In this document: positions 40,236 through 51,269 of the stretch, one piece after another | Layout of the letters: each line of letters starts with the position of its first letter | Position numbering within the stretch: position 1 is the first letter of the stretch | NCBI GenBank assembly: GCA_020747045.1 | Contig: JAGTJN010000007.1 | Location: 992,001-1,056,000 of the forward strand | Length of the DNA stretch: 64,000 nt | Reading direction: 5' to 3' | Source of the DNA: Phaeosphaeria sp. MPI-PUGE-AT-0046c | Lineage: Eukaryota > Ascomycota > Dothideomycetes > Pleosporales > Phaeosphaeriaceae | Notes under the pieces: generated by a model | Databases searched by the model: none | Told to the model about the DNA's origin: nothing | Seen by the model: the letters and a program-made list of their open reading frames with translations, nothing else | Program-made: the position numbers and the translations under genes

Positions 40236-43200
40236 ACTGTTGTTGTTATGATGAAGTCATCTTCACCATGGCGACGATGATTGACAAACGCTTCTTGCTG
40301 TCTTTCACTACGTCTTACTGCAACTACTAGGATCTCGAATCTTCATACTGACCCAACAGCTCAAACATGCTGTCAAGAAGATGTGGAATCGTCAGTATCT
40401 GACTGTTCTACGGCCACAAGTACGAATGAATGGGAAGATGAGATCGTTGTTGCCACTCTTTCTTTCCTTAGACGCAGCATGTCATACCACGAGTTAGTAT
40501 TCATTGCATGTTAATCGTCTTTCTAAATTTAGAAGAGCATTATGTGTAGTGCAGACCTCGCTCCACGCTCCACCTGGTCTCCTACAACACCGCTCTTGCA
40601 AAGTCAATGCCTACAGTCATGTATCAATCTCGTCCAGTCGGCCAGTCTTCATCGTATCCGCCAGTCTGTATCACGCGATTTCTATCAGAACTACCTGCCA
40701 AGACTACATTACTCCATCGCTTTGCATTCAAGCATCCACTTTCAGTAGAAGAACATCATCGGCGTAGTGGACAATGCAAGTTAGTCCAAGCATCACTAGC
40801 CTCTTACACAAACTTGTGGTCCACGGTCCAGCGCTGTCAAACCCAACTCTTTCAGCTGCATGAACACATGCTTTCCCGATATGTCTCGACATCTCGCTTC
40901 GTTTCGCCTCCTAAAACGTAGCATCTGAGCTAGCGAACAGGCAATGACCCAGGTTCACAGGTTTTGTACCAACGTGCTAGAGAGCTGAAAGACACGAACC
41001 AACCACAGACAAGTATGCGTGCGGTCTCGGTTCCACTTACGTCGTCCAATGCAAGTATAGGTGCGATTGGCCCCGGAGGACGACACCGGTACAGACGCAG
41101 ATAACCACAGTGTCGAAGTAGATTTAGTGGCGTTTGTTTGTGGCACACATGCGGCGGCGGTCCAGATCATGTTATCCAGGGATGACGACGTGGGTCGACG
41201 TGAGTCGACGTGAGGCCGCTAAATTGCAGCTGCATGGTTGTGTCTAGCTCAGCCCTGGACTGAGCTTCCAGGTCCAAATCAATGTAAGGATGATGCTGTG
41301 CATGCAGGAAACGCAGCTGAAAGGATTCTTGAGCAGGTTGTCCCTCCTCGTCCATGGTCATGGTGTAGGTACCGAGTGGGCTTTGTTGGATCTCAGTAAG
41401 GTCAACCGTCATCGCCCGTGATGCGAGGTGGACGGGTACGGCGGAGGTCACGCTCCACAAACAAATCTTATATTGGGGACAGGGAATGTGCACGGCTTTC
41501 TGGATTATTAACTGCGTACGGCGCTTGCGTTTCAAGCCTGTGCAAGAAGTACCGTAAGCTGGTGCATGCGATAGGGCACAGGGAAGCTTTGGATTGGACC
41601 TTGGGCTATTGACGAACCTAGCCAGCGACGTCTTTGTGCCATCGTATAGTCTCGTATTATGACAACTTTTCATTCTGTGCCGTACCATTGTTGAAAGTGC
41701 ACGCCTCCAATATGCGGCACGACAGTATGACAACGTCTGGAACCATCTTCAAGATGCGGAAGATCAGACAGCTGAACATGTGGACAAGGGCATTCCAATG
41801 GTGTCAAGTCCAGACCGTTGCCAAGATACAGGGTCTTTCCGCGGAAGCGTCGGAAGCATATGTCGTCATTGTAACACGAGCACTGTATATGGCGTGTAAC
41901 TTTTTGAAACAGTGCGTTTGAAGATGCACATAATAATAAAGCATTTCGTGTTGCTATGGTGGATCCGAGTACGAACCACTCTGGTCAGAAGAATTCTAAG
42001 CTCCGAATTCCAAAGCTCCGAGTTCCGACCGCAAACACCGACTGCCGGCTACTTGAGAGCAAGTTCGCGCTACGGAGCCGCCAGATGCGTGCATGTGGTG
42101 CGAACCGTGATGGGCGGGTGTTTGTGGTGCAACTTACTGGTCTGGTGGCCTGGCCTCCAGACATGACGCGATATGTGGCTAGAAAAGTTACCGTACAGCA
42201 TCGACGCATATTTGCACCGTGACCGCTGGCAGTTGGCCGAGATGGTCGGATGTGGAGAAGTGTGTCCACATACGTAGTTGTGAACCTTTGCTGCTTAGAA
42301 AGCGCGGAATCTGTCGGCTACATTGTATCAAGCTTTGGTGTCGAAACAAAGGGCAGTCAGATTGCATGCTTCCGTCATGCATAGATTCAACTAACGTTAT
42401 GGTCTACATACTGCCTATGGATACAAACAAGATGTCCGTTTTGGTATGCGTATTTTGGGCCGGAGGGCGATAAAGTCCGGTGGACGCGGATTCGCGTGGA
42501 GAACGCCGAGAAGTCGGATGCAGCAGCTGCCGTACGCTACGGTTGCTAGCGCAAGAGCAACCGGCATCGTGCTGCCTCGCCAATCGTTGGAATTATACAT
42601 GGTGCAACAGGCACATGCGGCGTGAGCAGAGGTGCTGAGCTGTGTTGTTGCTTCAAGTCGCAGACTGCAGACCCGAATTGAGATGGACCCCTGGCAAGAC
42701 GAGACGAGCTGTTCCTGGGCCAAGGGGTGAGGACGACCAGAAACGTAAGCAAAGGCAGATCGTTGCTTGATACAGCGTGGGCGAGGCCCAGCTGGACGAC
42801 GACCTGTGCGGCATGGTTCTGGAGGTGCAGGGCGTACCGCAATTGGAGTTCAGCCACACATGCAGCGCGGAGAAGGGGCCATTGTCTTATGGCACTGGAT
42901 GAGGAGCCATGTAACGTTGCGTGCGACGGCGGGAATAAGGCATAGTGTGCGGTGAGCGGCCCAGACTCTGTAGACTCTGGCGGTCGTGAAGGTCATCTAC
43001 CATAGTACGCAGTATGTGGGCATTGATTGTAAGGCACGCAGAGGACAGATGCCTGGAATCAGCTTGGCGAGCACGTGCACAGTAAGCATCTGGCCATCTA
43101 GGCGCATCTGGGCGTCGTGGTTCGGGGGGCCTGTTACATGGTCGATCACCTGCGAGGACCTGGGACATGTTCGCAGTGCAGCGCAGCACAGCACAGCAGA

Positions 43201-43938
43201 GGCAAGATACAGCCATGAACGCCCATGAGCGCAGTGTCGTGGGCGGGAGCCGCTGACGTTGGCCGATGCTGAGGATGAGGATGAGGATGAGGATGCGCGA
43301 GAGAGATATGAAGCGGTAATGGGGCTGGGTAAGCACAGCCGCAGGGGTAGGGGCAGGGGCAGTGCATCGTGAGATCTAGACCGCACTTGCAGGCGAGCGC
43401 GGATCCACTGTACAGAACTGCCAGAATCCTGCCAGAAATGCTGCGTGCTGGGTCCGGAGTCCTGACGCCGGCGTGCATTCGCGAGAGCAGACTGCCGCCC
43501 AGACTCCTGGCGCCGTCAGAAGTAGCACCTTCGTGCCCTCAGGCCAAGCGGCCGGTGCGCTCGCAAAAGCAGAGGCCTCCACTCCAGCGGTCTGCGTGTT
43601 CTAGCCCTCCTGCTGCGGGCGCACACCAACCATATCGCCGACTGCGCCTAGGTGTCCCAGTGCCATGCTCCCTCGCAGCATTCCTCTCTCCGTCCACATT
43701 CCTCGCCCTGCCATCCTGCTTCGCTTGCCCGTCTGCGTTGGTCTTCGCTCCCGCAACCGATCTCCCCCCGACACTCGTAGCCGTTCTCGTCAGCCAAGCG
43801 CCCTCCATCCGCCTGTCTGTCTCGCTTCACCCGCAGTCTCACTGTCCTTGCTTCGCTGTTGCCCTCTCTTCGCCTCTACCTGAGCAGACGCCTGCCCCGG
43901 CCGCCCGCCAGCTGGAACCACCATCCACCAGAGTACCT
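40236..43938. other. Long gene-free stretch, 3.7 kb
   Basis: No open frame on either strand has recognisable domains or typical codon use. The first half is AT-balanced; from about 42.5 kb it becomes GC- and then CT-rich, as expected for the promoter and long 5' leader of the histidine kinase gene that follows. Short direct repeats such as AGCTCCGA with neighbouring GAATTC occur near 41990-42030. It contains the hexamer repeat listed below. Confidence 0.55.
43271..43294 (+). repeat. (GAGGAT)4 hexamer repeat
   Basis: Four perfect tandem copies of GAGGAT in non-coding DNA about 0.7 kb upstream of the histidine kinase start. Confidence 0.85.
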
Positions 43939-43950
43939 ATGGAAATCTAA
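43939..43950 (+). promoter_or_regulatory. Three-codon upstream open reading frame (Met-Glu-Ile-stop)
   Basis: ATG GAA ATC TAA ends 21 bases before the histidine kinase start codon. If transcribed in the leader, it could dampen translation or favour reinitiation. Whether it is inside the mRNA is not known. Confidence 0.4.
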
Positions 43951-43971
43951 CAGACGGACCGCGACGCTGCA

Positions 43972-46687
43972 ATGCCACCCGATATAATCGAACGACAGTC
44001 CCTTTGCCTGGCTCAGCCTATGCCAGGCGTGGTTGCACAGCCCGGCCAGACCGGCTTCAAGGAGCAACTGGCACGCGTCTTCGATCCTGCTGAGAGCAAC
44101 GCCGCCGAGCAGATCGTCGACCTCAAAAACGCCTTGAAAAATGCCGACACCGACGCATTCTGGCTGCTTCTAACCAAAGGCTTGGCCCGCATCGCTGATG
44201 CTCAGTATGCTTTTGTATCTAAGCGCATTCTGGTCGACGACAAGGATGTGCCCGTCGAACTTCCTCCCATTGGAGAACCTGGAGCCTGCCTCATGGGAGA
44301 AGCTTTCTACATCAACGATGACCAAGGCAACGGTCCAGGCCACCTACGAAACTTCAAGTACCATGCTTACGCCTGCCCATGCGCTTATATGAAACATGAC
44401 AAGATCTTCATCATTCCTGAGAGGCTCAATGAATTCATCGTCAACAACCCCAATGACCTGATTATTCCTGGAGAAGCCTTTCTTGGCATTCCGCTATTCG
44501 CCGAAGGCAAATGCTTCGCTCATTTTGGAGTCATGTGGGGAAAAGAGGGTGCCGGCAGACGGAAGCTGAGTTGGGGTTTCTTGGAAATGCTCTTGCACAG
44601 CCTCGAGGATATGATTCTGGAGCGCGTTCTGCGGGGTGTCGACTTTGCACAATCAGCTTCCACCCCACCGACCATACAAACCAAAATCGTACCGCACGAA
44701 GCTGTTTCAGTCGCTCAATCACTAAAGCCTTATGCTCGAAGTCTCTCGCACGAACTGCGCACGCCCATGCAGGGAGTGGTTGGCATGCTCGACGTCATGA
44801 TGGCTAACCTGAAAGAAGCAGCTGAGACGATGCACATCGACTCGCGGACCCGGGAAGTACTCGATACATTGAAGGAGAATATCGAGGCCGTTCAGGGTAA
44901 GTCCACACCTAATCTTTGACGCTTCTGCTTCGTGCAGATTGAATGTCTTTGGTATCTCGAGCACCACCTGACTCCGTGTAGATAGCTCTAGGCGCGCAGT
45001 TGAGGCCGCTGACAACGTCGTTCATGCTTATGACATGAACATGGGCGTTCCAGAAACTCCCTTGTCCCCTCTCGACAAAACACCTGACCAATGGAATACG
45101 TTCTGGAGAGAGATGCGCCCTGATTTGATGATATCAGGTAATAGCATGGCACGAGCACCCTTCCGTGGCATCAAGAGGAGGAGAGATGAAGTATCGTGGG
45201 CTAGTGTACAGAACAAAGCGCGTGTAGCCAGGCCTGTCCGCCAACGTATCCGAGAATCCTTTTCCGAGGAACCACCTTTTCGCGGCACTGCATCTTGCCC
45301 ACCCTATGCCAGTACCAAGGAAATGTCTGATGCCGACCAGAATTGCTCGCACACGATGACTGCTGGTCGCTGTGACTCAACAAGCTCCCCAATGTTTGCC
45401 TCGGAACACTCCAGAGTACCTGGACTCCGACACACAAATCTGAGAGAGGTTCTGCAGTATGTCATCAATGATGCACTGAAAGTAGGAGGTAGACCTGATT
45501 CAGCCATTGCTGAAGCGACCGAAACAGGAGAGCGTATAGAGGTACGGACACGGAGCTCGAATGGTGAAGCGCATACCAAGTGGATCGAATGGACAGTTTC
45601 TCCAGATGTGCCAGATACTATTCTCATTGACGAAAGGGACCTGGCAAAGATGGTTTCGTGCCTGGCCTTGAATGCCATCAAGTTTACTCATGACGGCTCA
45701 ATTACACTACAAGCAACGCTGAGTGCCAAAGGCCGCTACATCGTCATCAACATCAAGGACACTGGATCCGGCATTCCTGCAGCTTTCCTGCCAAATCTCT
45801 TCAAGCCGTTCTCCCGAGAAGACGATTCGACGACTCGACAGAGTGAAGGACTTGGTTTGGGATTGATGGTCGCCAAGGGCATTGCAAGGAAGTTGGGCGG
45901 CGATCTGTTCTGTCTCCGCTCGCACGTCGCAGGTCCCAATAGAGGCTCGGAATTCGAGATGCGCGTTCCATTGGCTCCAGGCGAAGTGTGCAGCAGGCCA
46001 TCTACGCCATTTGGATCACCCACGCTCTCCATCAAATCTCGCATGTCTGTCGAGCGGGAGATACCACGACTCGACATCAACCATACACCCATAACACCGC
46101 CCTTGCTAAATGAGCCTTTCAAGGCCGAGCACGAGCCATCGTCGATTGCTGTACACACCATACCCACCCACGATATCGGCCTTCCCACGCCGCATAGAAG
46201 CTCTTCACCTCCTCATTATCGTCGCGGCGTCTCGTCTGAGCTGGACATTGCGCCTGCGGACCTTGCGAAGCATCTCCCACTGAATTTCCTTGTCGTGGAC
46301 GACAATGCTATCAACCGGCGTGTCCTGGTAAATATGCTCGGGCGTCTGGGTTACAAGAATGTTGTCACGGCATTCAATGGTCAGGATGCTGTGGAAACCA
46401 TGCGACAGAATCTCTCAGCCCCAGCCTCAGAGGCAATCGATGTTGTACTGATGGATCTCTGGATGCCTCTATTAGACGGCTTCCAAGCGTCGGAAGCAAT
46501 CCTCACTATGCCCGAGTACGTGGCGGCTGGTAAGAAGCCTACGGTTCTGGCTGTCAGTGCCGACGTGACCGACATTGCGCTCGAAAAAGCTGTCAGCAGT
46601 GGGATGAGCGGCTTTATCACCAAGCCTTTTGTGTCTCGAGATCTCATTCGGATGATTAGAACCTATTGCGCAGGCGCAGACCATTGA
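43972..46687 (+). CDS. Soluble hybrid histidine kinase (GAF-like, HisKA, HATPase, receiver)
   Basis: Two exons, 43972-44896 and 44982-46687, with an 85-nt intron (GTAAGT..GTAG) give 876 residues. Order of parts: a GAF-like sensor region (about 60-230); a HisKA dimerisation domain with the H box SLSHELRTPMQG (His260); a long insert rich in charged residues; an HATPase_c domain with N box LALNAIKFTHDGS (Asn539 or so), G1 box DTGSGIP, F box LFKPFSRED and G2 box EGLGLGLMVAKG; a Ser/Pro-rich linker; and a receiver domain with FLVVDDNAINRRVL, phospho-acceptor Asp800 in VLMDLWMP and the conserved Lys in FITKPF. No membrane helix is visible, so it is probably cytosolic. It should autophosphorylate and pass phosphate through its receiver to an HPt protein of Ypd1 type. 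The signal sensed is unknown. All key residues are present. Confidence 0.92.
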
Positions 46688-47609
46688 GCTGCCCTCTTTG
46701 GTTCAGGGTAGAGAGGAGGAAGTCTTCAGCAGATGAAGAGGCGTTAGATAATGGCAGGGGCTTCCTTTCAAGCATGTACCGGCGATGTCATTGCTTTGGA
46801 GTTTGGGTACACGGGCGGCCTTTGTTCGAGCTGGATGCTCTTGGAGGGCAGGTGGTTGATACCCCTTTGGATGATTTGATGCTTCAATGATTGAAAATCA
46901 TGATACGATATACAGATGGCATAGGCGCCGCTGGTAATAATTCAAAGCAAATAACACTTGTACCTATGCAGCACGCAGGCGACGATGTTGTGGCTGGTGA
47001 AACGAGCCAAGCAGCACACTGCTCCCATCGAGGCTCTGCTTCCCTGCATCAACGATCACCAGTGATGACGCGCTGAAGGTGGGGCGCTAGCGCAAAGATT
47101 CCAGAAACGGTTCAGAGCTGTCGAAAAGGCACCCCGCGTGCTTCGCTGTACCACCTGTGCAGGCGAATAGTCCAAGCATGTAGAGGACATAGATGGAAGA
47201 CTATAGCACAACGGTGCGGGAAATGTAAAGTGAACAAATAGTATCGAGCCAGGCAAAACGTGGCTTTTCTAGTACGGTGGCTGGTGCTGCCAAGCTTTCC
47301 TGATGCGAAAAGGCCACGGTACAAGACAAACGCCGCCGTTGATTCCGACTTTCCGTGCAGCCCGGAATTGTGGTTGATTGCTGCAGCTGCTACTCGTAAA
47401 ATCTCTGAGTACCCTTTTTCCCTCACTTTTAATATCAGGTTCCTCGGTTGTCCAAAGCGGTTCTGGCTTGAACGGTCTGTAATACCAACCACCGCTGTCT
47501 ATCCCCACGTCCAAGCCACTCAATAGCACGCACCTCGGTACAAGCCAATTGCGCAGCAAGACCAACAGACAAACGAGCAAGCTTCTCGGAGGAGACTTTC
47601 GAGGGAGGC
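46688..47609. other. Intergenic stretch, 0.9 kb
   Basis: 3' flank of the histidine kinase gene and promoter of the Ca2+ pump gene, in tandem on the plus strand. No gene seen. Confidence 0.6.
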
Positions 47610-50600
47610 ATGGAGAATGCATACACCAAGACGCCCGCGGAGGCGCTCAAGCACTTCAACGTGACAGAGCAGCAGGGCTTGTCCGAGCAGCAGGTCGAGA
47701 CACTGCGCGCGAAGCACGGCAGGAATGGTAAGCAGCGCACTGTAGTTTGATGTGCAGATACTGACGGTCCATTGCAGCGCTGCCAGAAGACCCGCCCACG
47801 CCCATCTGGGAGCTCATCCTGGAGCAGTTCAAAGACCAGCTGGTCATCATCCTACTAGGCTCCGCCGCTGTGTCCTTTGTGCTTGCTCTTTTCGAAGACG
47901 ACGAAGGCTGGACCGCTTTTGTAGACCCCGCAGTCGTAAGTCACCACCCGCGCGACCAAAGCAACAAAGTCTATGCGCTCTACATGTACTGACAAGTATA
48001 CCGCGTAAAGATCTTAACCATCCTTATCCTCAACGCCGTCGTCGGCGTGTCGCAAGAAACGAGCGCCGAGAAGGCCATAGCCGCCCTCCAGGAATACTCT
48101 GCCAACGAGGCAAAGACTGTGCGTAACGGACACATCACCCGCGTCAAGGCCGACGACCTCGTTCCTGGCGATATTGTCTCAGTCACCATTGGCGACCGCA
48201 TCCCCGCAGACTGCAGGATTCTGTCCATCCAGAGCAACAGCTTCAACATTGATCAGTCCATCTTGACCGGCGAGAGCGAGAGTGTCTCCAAGGACACACG
48301 CGCGATTCAAGATGCGAGCGCCGTGAAGCAGGACCAGGTCAACATGCTCTTCTCGGGCACCACCGTCGTCACCGGCCATGCAACTGCTCTCGTCGTCCTG
48401 ACTGGAGGCAACACCGCCATTGGAGACATCCACGAGAGCATCACGGCCCAGATCTCGCAGCCGACGCCGCTCAAGGAGAAACTCAACGATTTTGGCGACA
48501 TGCTTGCCAAGGTCATCTCTGCCATCTGCCTCCTCGTCTGGCTCATCAACTATCGCAACTTCAGTGATCCTTCGCACGGAGGCTTCACCAAAGGCGCCAT
48601 CTACTATCTCAAGATTGCCGTCTCCCTGGGAGTTGCCGCCATTCCTGAAGGTCTTGCCGTTGTCATCACCACCTGCCTGGCTCTTGGCACCCGTAAGATG
48701 GCTGCCAGGAACGCTGTCGTCCGCTCCCTGCCATCTGTAGAGACTCTCGGTAGCTGCAGCGTTATTTGCTCCGACAAGACTGGCACACTCACAACCAACC
48801 AAATGAGCGTCAACAAGATCGCCTTTATCAGCGAGAACGGCAGCGGTCTCGAGGAGATTGATGTCCAAGGCACGAGTTTCGCTCCCGAGGGTCAAATCTC
48901 CTTCCAAGGAAAGCCCGTAGGCAACCTGGCCGCGTCCTCCGCCACTGTTCGACAGATTTGTGAAGTCACTGCGCTTTGCAATGAAGCCGAGCTCGCGTAC
49001 GACTCCAAGAATGAGACATACAACCTTATTGGAGAGCCCACCGAGGGCGCTCTCCGTGTTCTGGTCGAGAAGGTTGGAACCCCGGATGCACAATTGAACG
49101 CAACCCGTGCCGGCGCCTCCCCTGAAGCTCGTCTCGACTTTTCTACCAAATACTATACGAACCAGCTCGCCCGCCTAGCTACTTACGAGTTCTCTCGCGA
49201 TCGCAAGAGTATGTCAGTCTTGGTCAAGGATGGCAACAAGCAGAGGCTTCTTGTCAAGGGCGCCCCCGAGTCCATCCTTGCCCGCTGCTCCAACGTCGTC
49301 GTCGGCAGCAATGGCAAGAGAGTCGCCATGAACAAGCAACTCGCCAGTATACTCAACAAGGAAGTCGTTGACTACGGTAGCCGTGGCCTTCGTGTCATCG
49401 CTATTGCAGTCGTTGACGATGTCGGCTCAAACCCCCTCCTTTCAAAGGCAAAGTCGAGCAAGGAATACGCCCAGCTTGAACAAAACATGACACTCGTTGG
49501 TCTCTGCGGCATGTTGGATCCTCCTCGCCCTGAAGTCCGTGATTCCATTGCAAAGTGTCGATCTGCTGGCATTCGCGTCGTGGTCATCACCGGTGACAAC
49601 CAAAGCACGGCCGAGTCCATCTGTCGCCAGATCGGTGTCTTCGGTCCCAACGAAGACCTCACTGGAAAGAGTTACACTGGCCGCCAGTTTGACGATCTCA
49701 GCGATGCTGAGAAGATGCATGCCGCCAAACATGCGTCCCTGTTCTCTCGTACCGAACCTACGCACAAGTCCAAGCTTGTCGATCTCCTCCAGCAAGCTGG
49801 TGAAGTTGTTGCCATGACTGGTGACGGTGTCAACGACGCTCCCGCACTCAAAAAGGCCGACATTGGTGTCGCCATGGGTTCTGGAACTGACGTTGCCAAG
49901 CTCGCCGCCGACATGGTCCTGGTAGACGACAACTTCGCCACCATTGAAGGTGCCGTCGAAGAAGGTCGATCCATCTACAACAACACTCAACAGTTCATCC
50001 GTTATCTCATATCCTCAAACATCGGCGAGGTGGTTTCCATCTTCCTCACCGCCGCCATGGGTATGCCTGAAGCTTTAATTCCCGTCCAGCTTCTCTGGGT
50101 CAACCTTGTCACCGATGGTCTTCCCGCCACTGCCTTATCTTTCAACCCGTCCGATCACGATGTCATGAAGCGTAAGCCGCGTAAGCGTGATGAGCCTCTT
50201 ATCAGTGGCTGGCTGTTCTTCCGTTACATGGTCATTGGTACATACGTTGGCGCTGCCACTGTCTTTGGCTACGCATGGTGGTTTATGTTCAACCCCGCTG
50301 GTCCGCAAATCTCCTTCTACCAGCTCTCGCACTTCCACCAGTGCTCGCGCTCTTTCCCTGAGATTGGCTGCGAGATATTCAGCAATGATGCCGCAAAATC
50401 TGCCAGCACTGTCTCCTTGAGCATCTTGGTCGTCATCGAGATGTTGAACGCCATGAACGCGCTCAGCTCTTCTGAGTCGCTGTTGACGTTGCCGCTCTGG
50501 GCTAACCCCATGCTTGTGGCTGCGATAGCACTCAGCATGGCTTTGCACTTCGCATTACTCTACGTGCCTTTCTTGCAGGGTCTCTTCAGCGTAATTCCAT

Positions 50601-50798
50601 TGGACTTGAGCGAATGGAAGGCCGTGTTGTTTATCAGCGCGCCAATTATGTAAGTCCACTGCCTGACATTCTAGACTCCCGAGTATGTTGCTAATCGATG
50701 ACAGTCTGATCGACGAGGTGCTCAAATTTTTCGAGCGCGCTTTCTTCATAAGCAAGGGAACGGATGTCGTGCAGAACGGAAGGGTCAAGAAGGAATAG
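47610..50798 (+). CDS. SERCA-type Ca2+-transporting P-type ATPase
   Basis: Four exons, 47610-47727, 47778-47935, 48011-50649 and 50705-50798, with introns of 50, 75 and 55 nt, give 1002 residues, the standard SERCA length. The N terminus MENAYTKTPAEALKHFNV, the TGES loop (ILTGESE), PEGLA in helix 4 (AAIPEGLAVVIT), the phosphorylation site CSDKTGTLT (Asp347), the nucleotide-binding KGAPES, the hinge MTGDGVNDAPALKKADIG and the C-terminal ILIDEVLKFFER all agree with type IIA pumps. These move Ca2+ from cytosol into the endoplasmic reticulum at the cost of ATP, supporting protein folding and calcium signalling. The nearest characterised fungal type is the SrcA-like pump; Pmr1-type Golgi pumps differ in the N terminus and length. 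The third acceptor (TAAAG) is chosen because it restores DPAVILTILILNAVVGVSQE without a frame break. All catalytic motifs are intact. Confidence 0.95.
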
Positions 50799-51269
50799 AG
50801 GACACATTTAGCATACGTGTATTATAGGCATTCAGTGGTTGCGATATGCATATAGAGGGCGCATCTTTGCCGCAAGGTGGTGGTGCTGTCGAGGTTCGCA
50901 ATTATAACATAAATTTTGTCTTTGTCTTCCAGGCATGGGAAGACGTTGGAAGAAATTGATCCATTATTGCTTGTAGAGATTCGATGAACATTGTCAACCT
51001 GAGTGTGTGTACATGTTGAACGAACCGCCTAATCAACTACTTCACACCTTGATACCACGTCTGATCTCATACCAATGGTCCGTAGCACAGACTTGCCAAG
51101 TCCAAGTTATCCTTGCATCTATCAATACATAGGTGCGAAGATTCAGAGCGTATGCTAGCTCATACAAAACGAGGTCCCGTGTCGTGACCGCCGCGAAGGT
51201 CTGCAAAGGTTCAAGCATGATGCACGACCCATCTATCTCGCGAGTTTTCAGGACAGTCAATGCATCTGC
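50799..51269. other. Intergenic stretch between convergent genes
   Basis: About 470 bases holding the 3' ends of the Ca2+ pump gene and the AT-hook gene. Nothing else seen. Confidence 0.6.

Noticed and set aside
41167..41733. 188-codon minus-strand frame in the gene-free stretch
   Set aside because: Cys/Arg-rich first half and untypical codon use; no recognisable fold. The last 80 residues look slightly better, not enough to annotate.
43369..43950. 193-codon plus-strand frame before the histidine kinase
   Set aside because: Pro/Ser/Ala-rich translation of a CT-rich leader; only its last three codons are kept as an upstream ORF candidate.
48179..49093. 304-codon minus-strand open frame inside the Ca2+ pump gene
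   Set aside because: Mirror of a highly conserved exon with strong codon bias; no family features.
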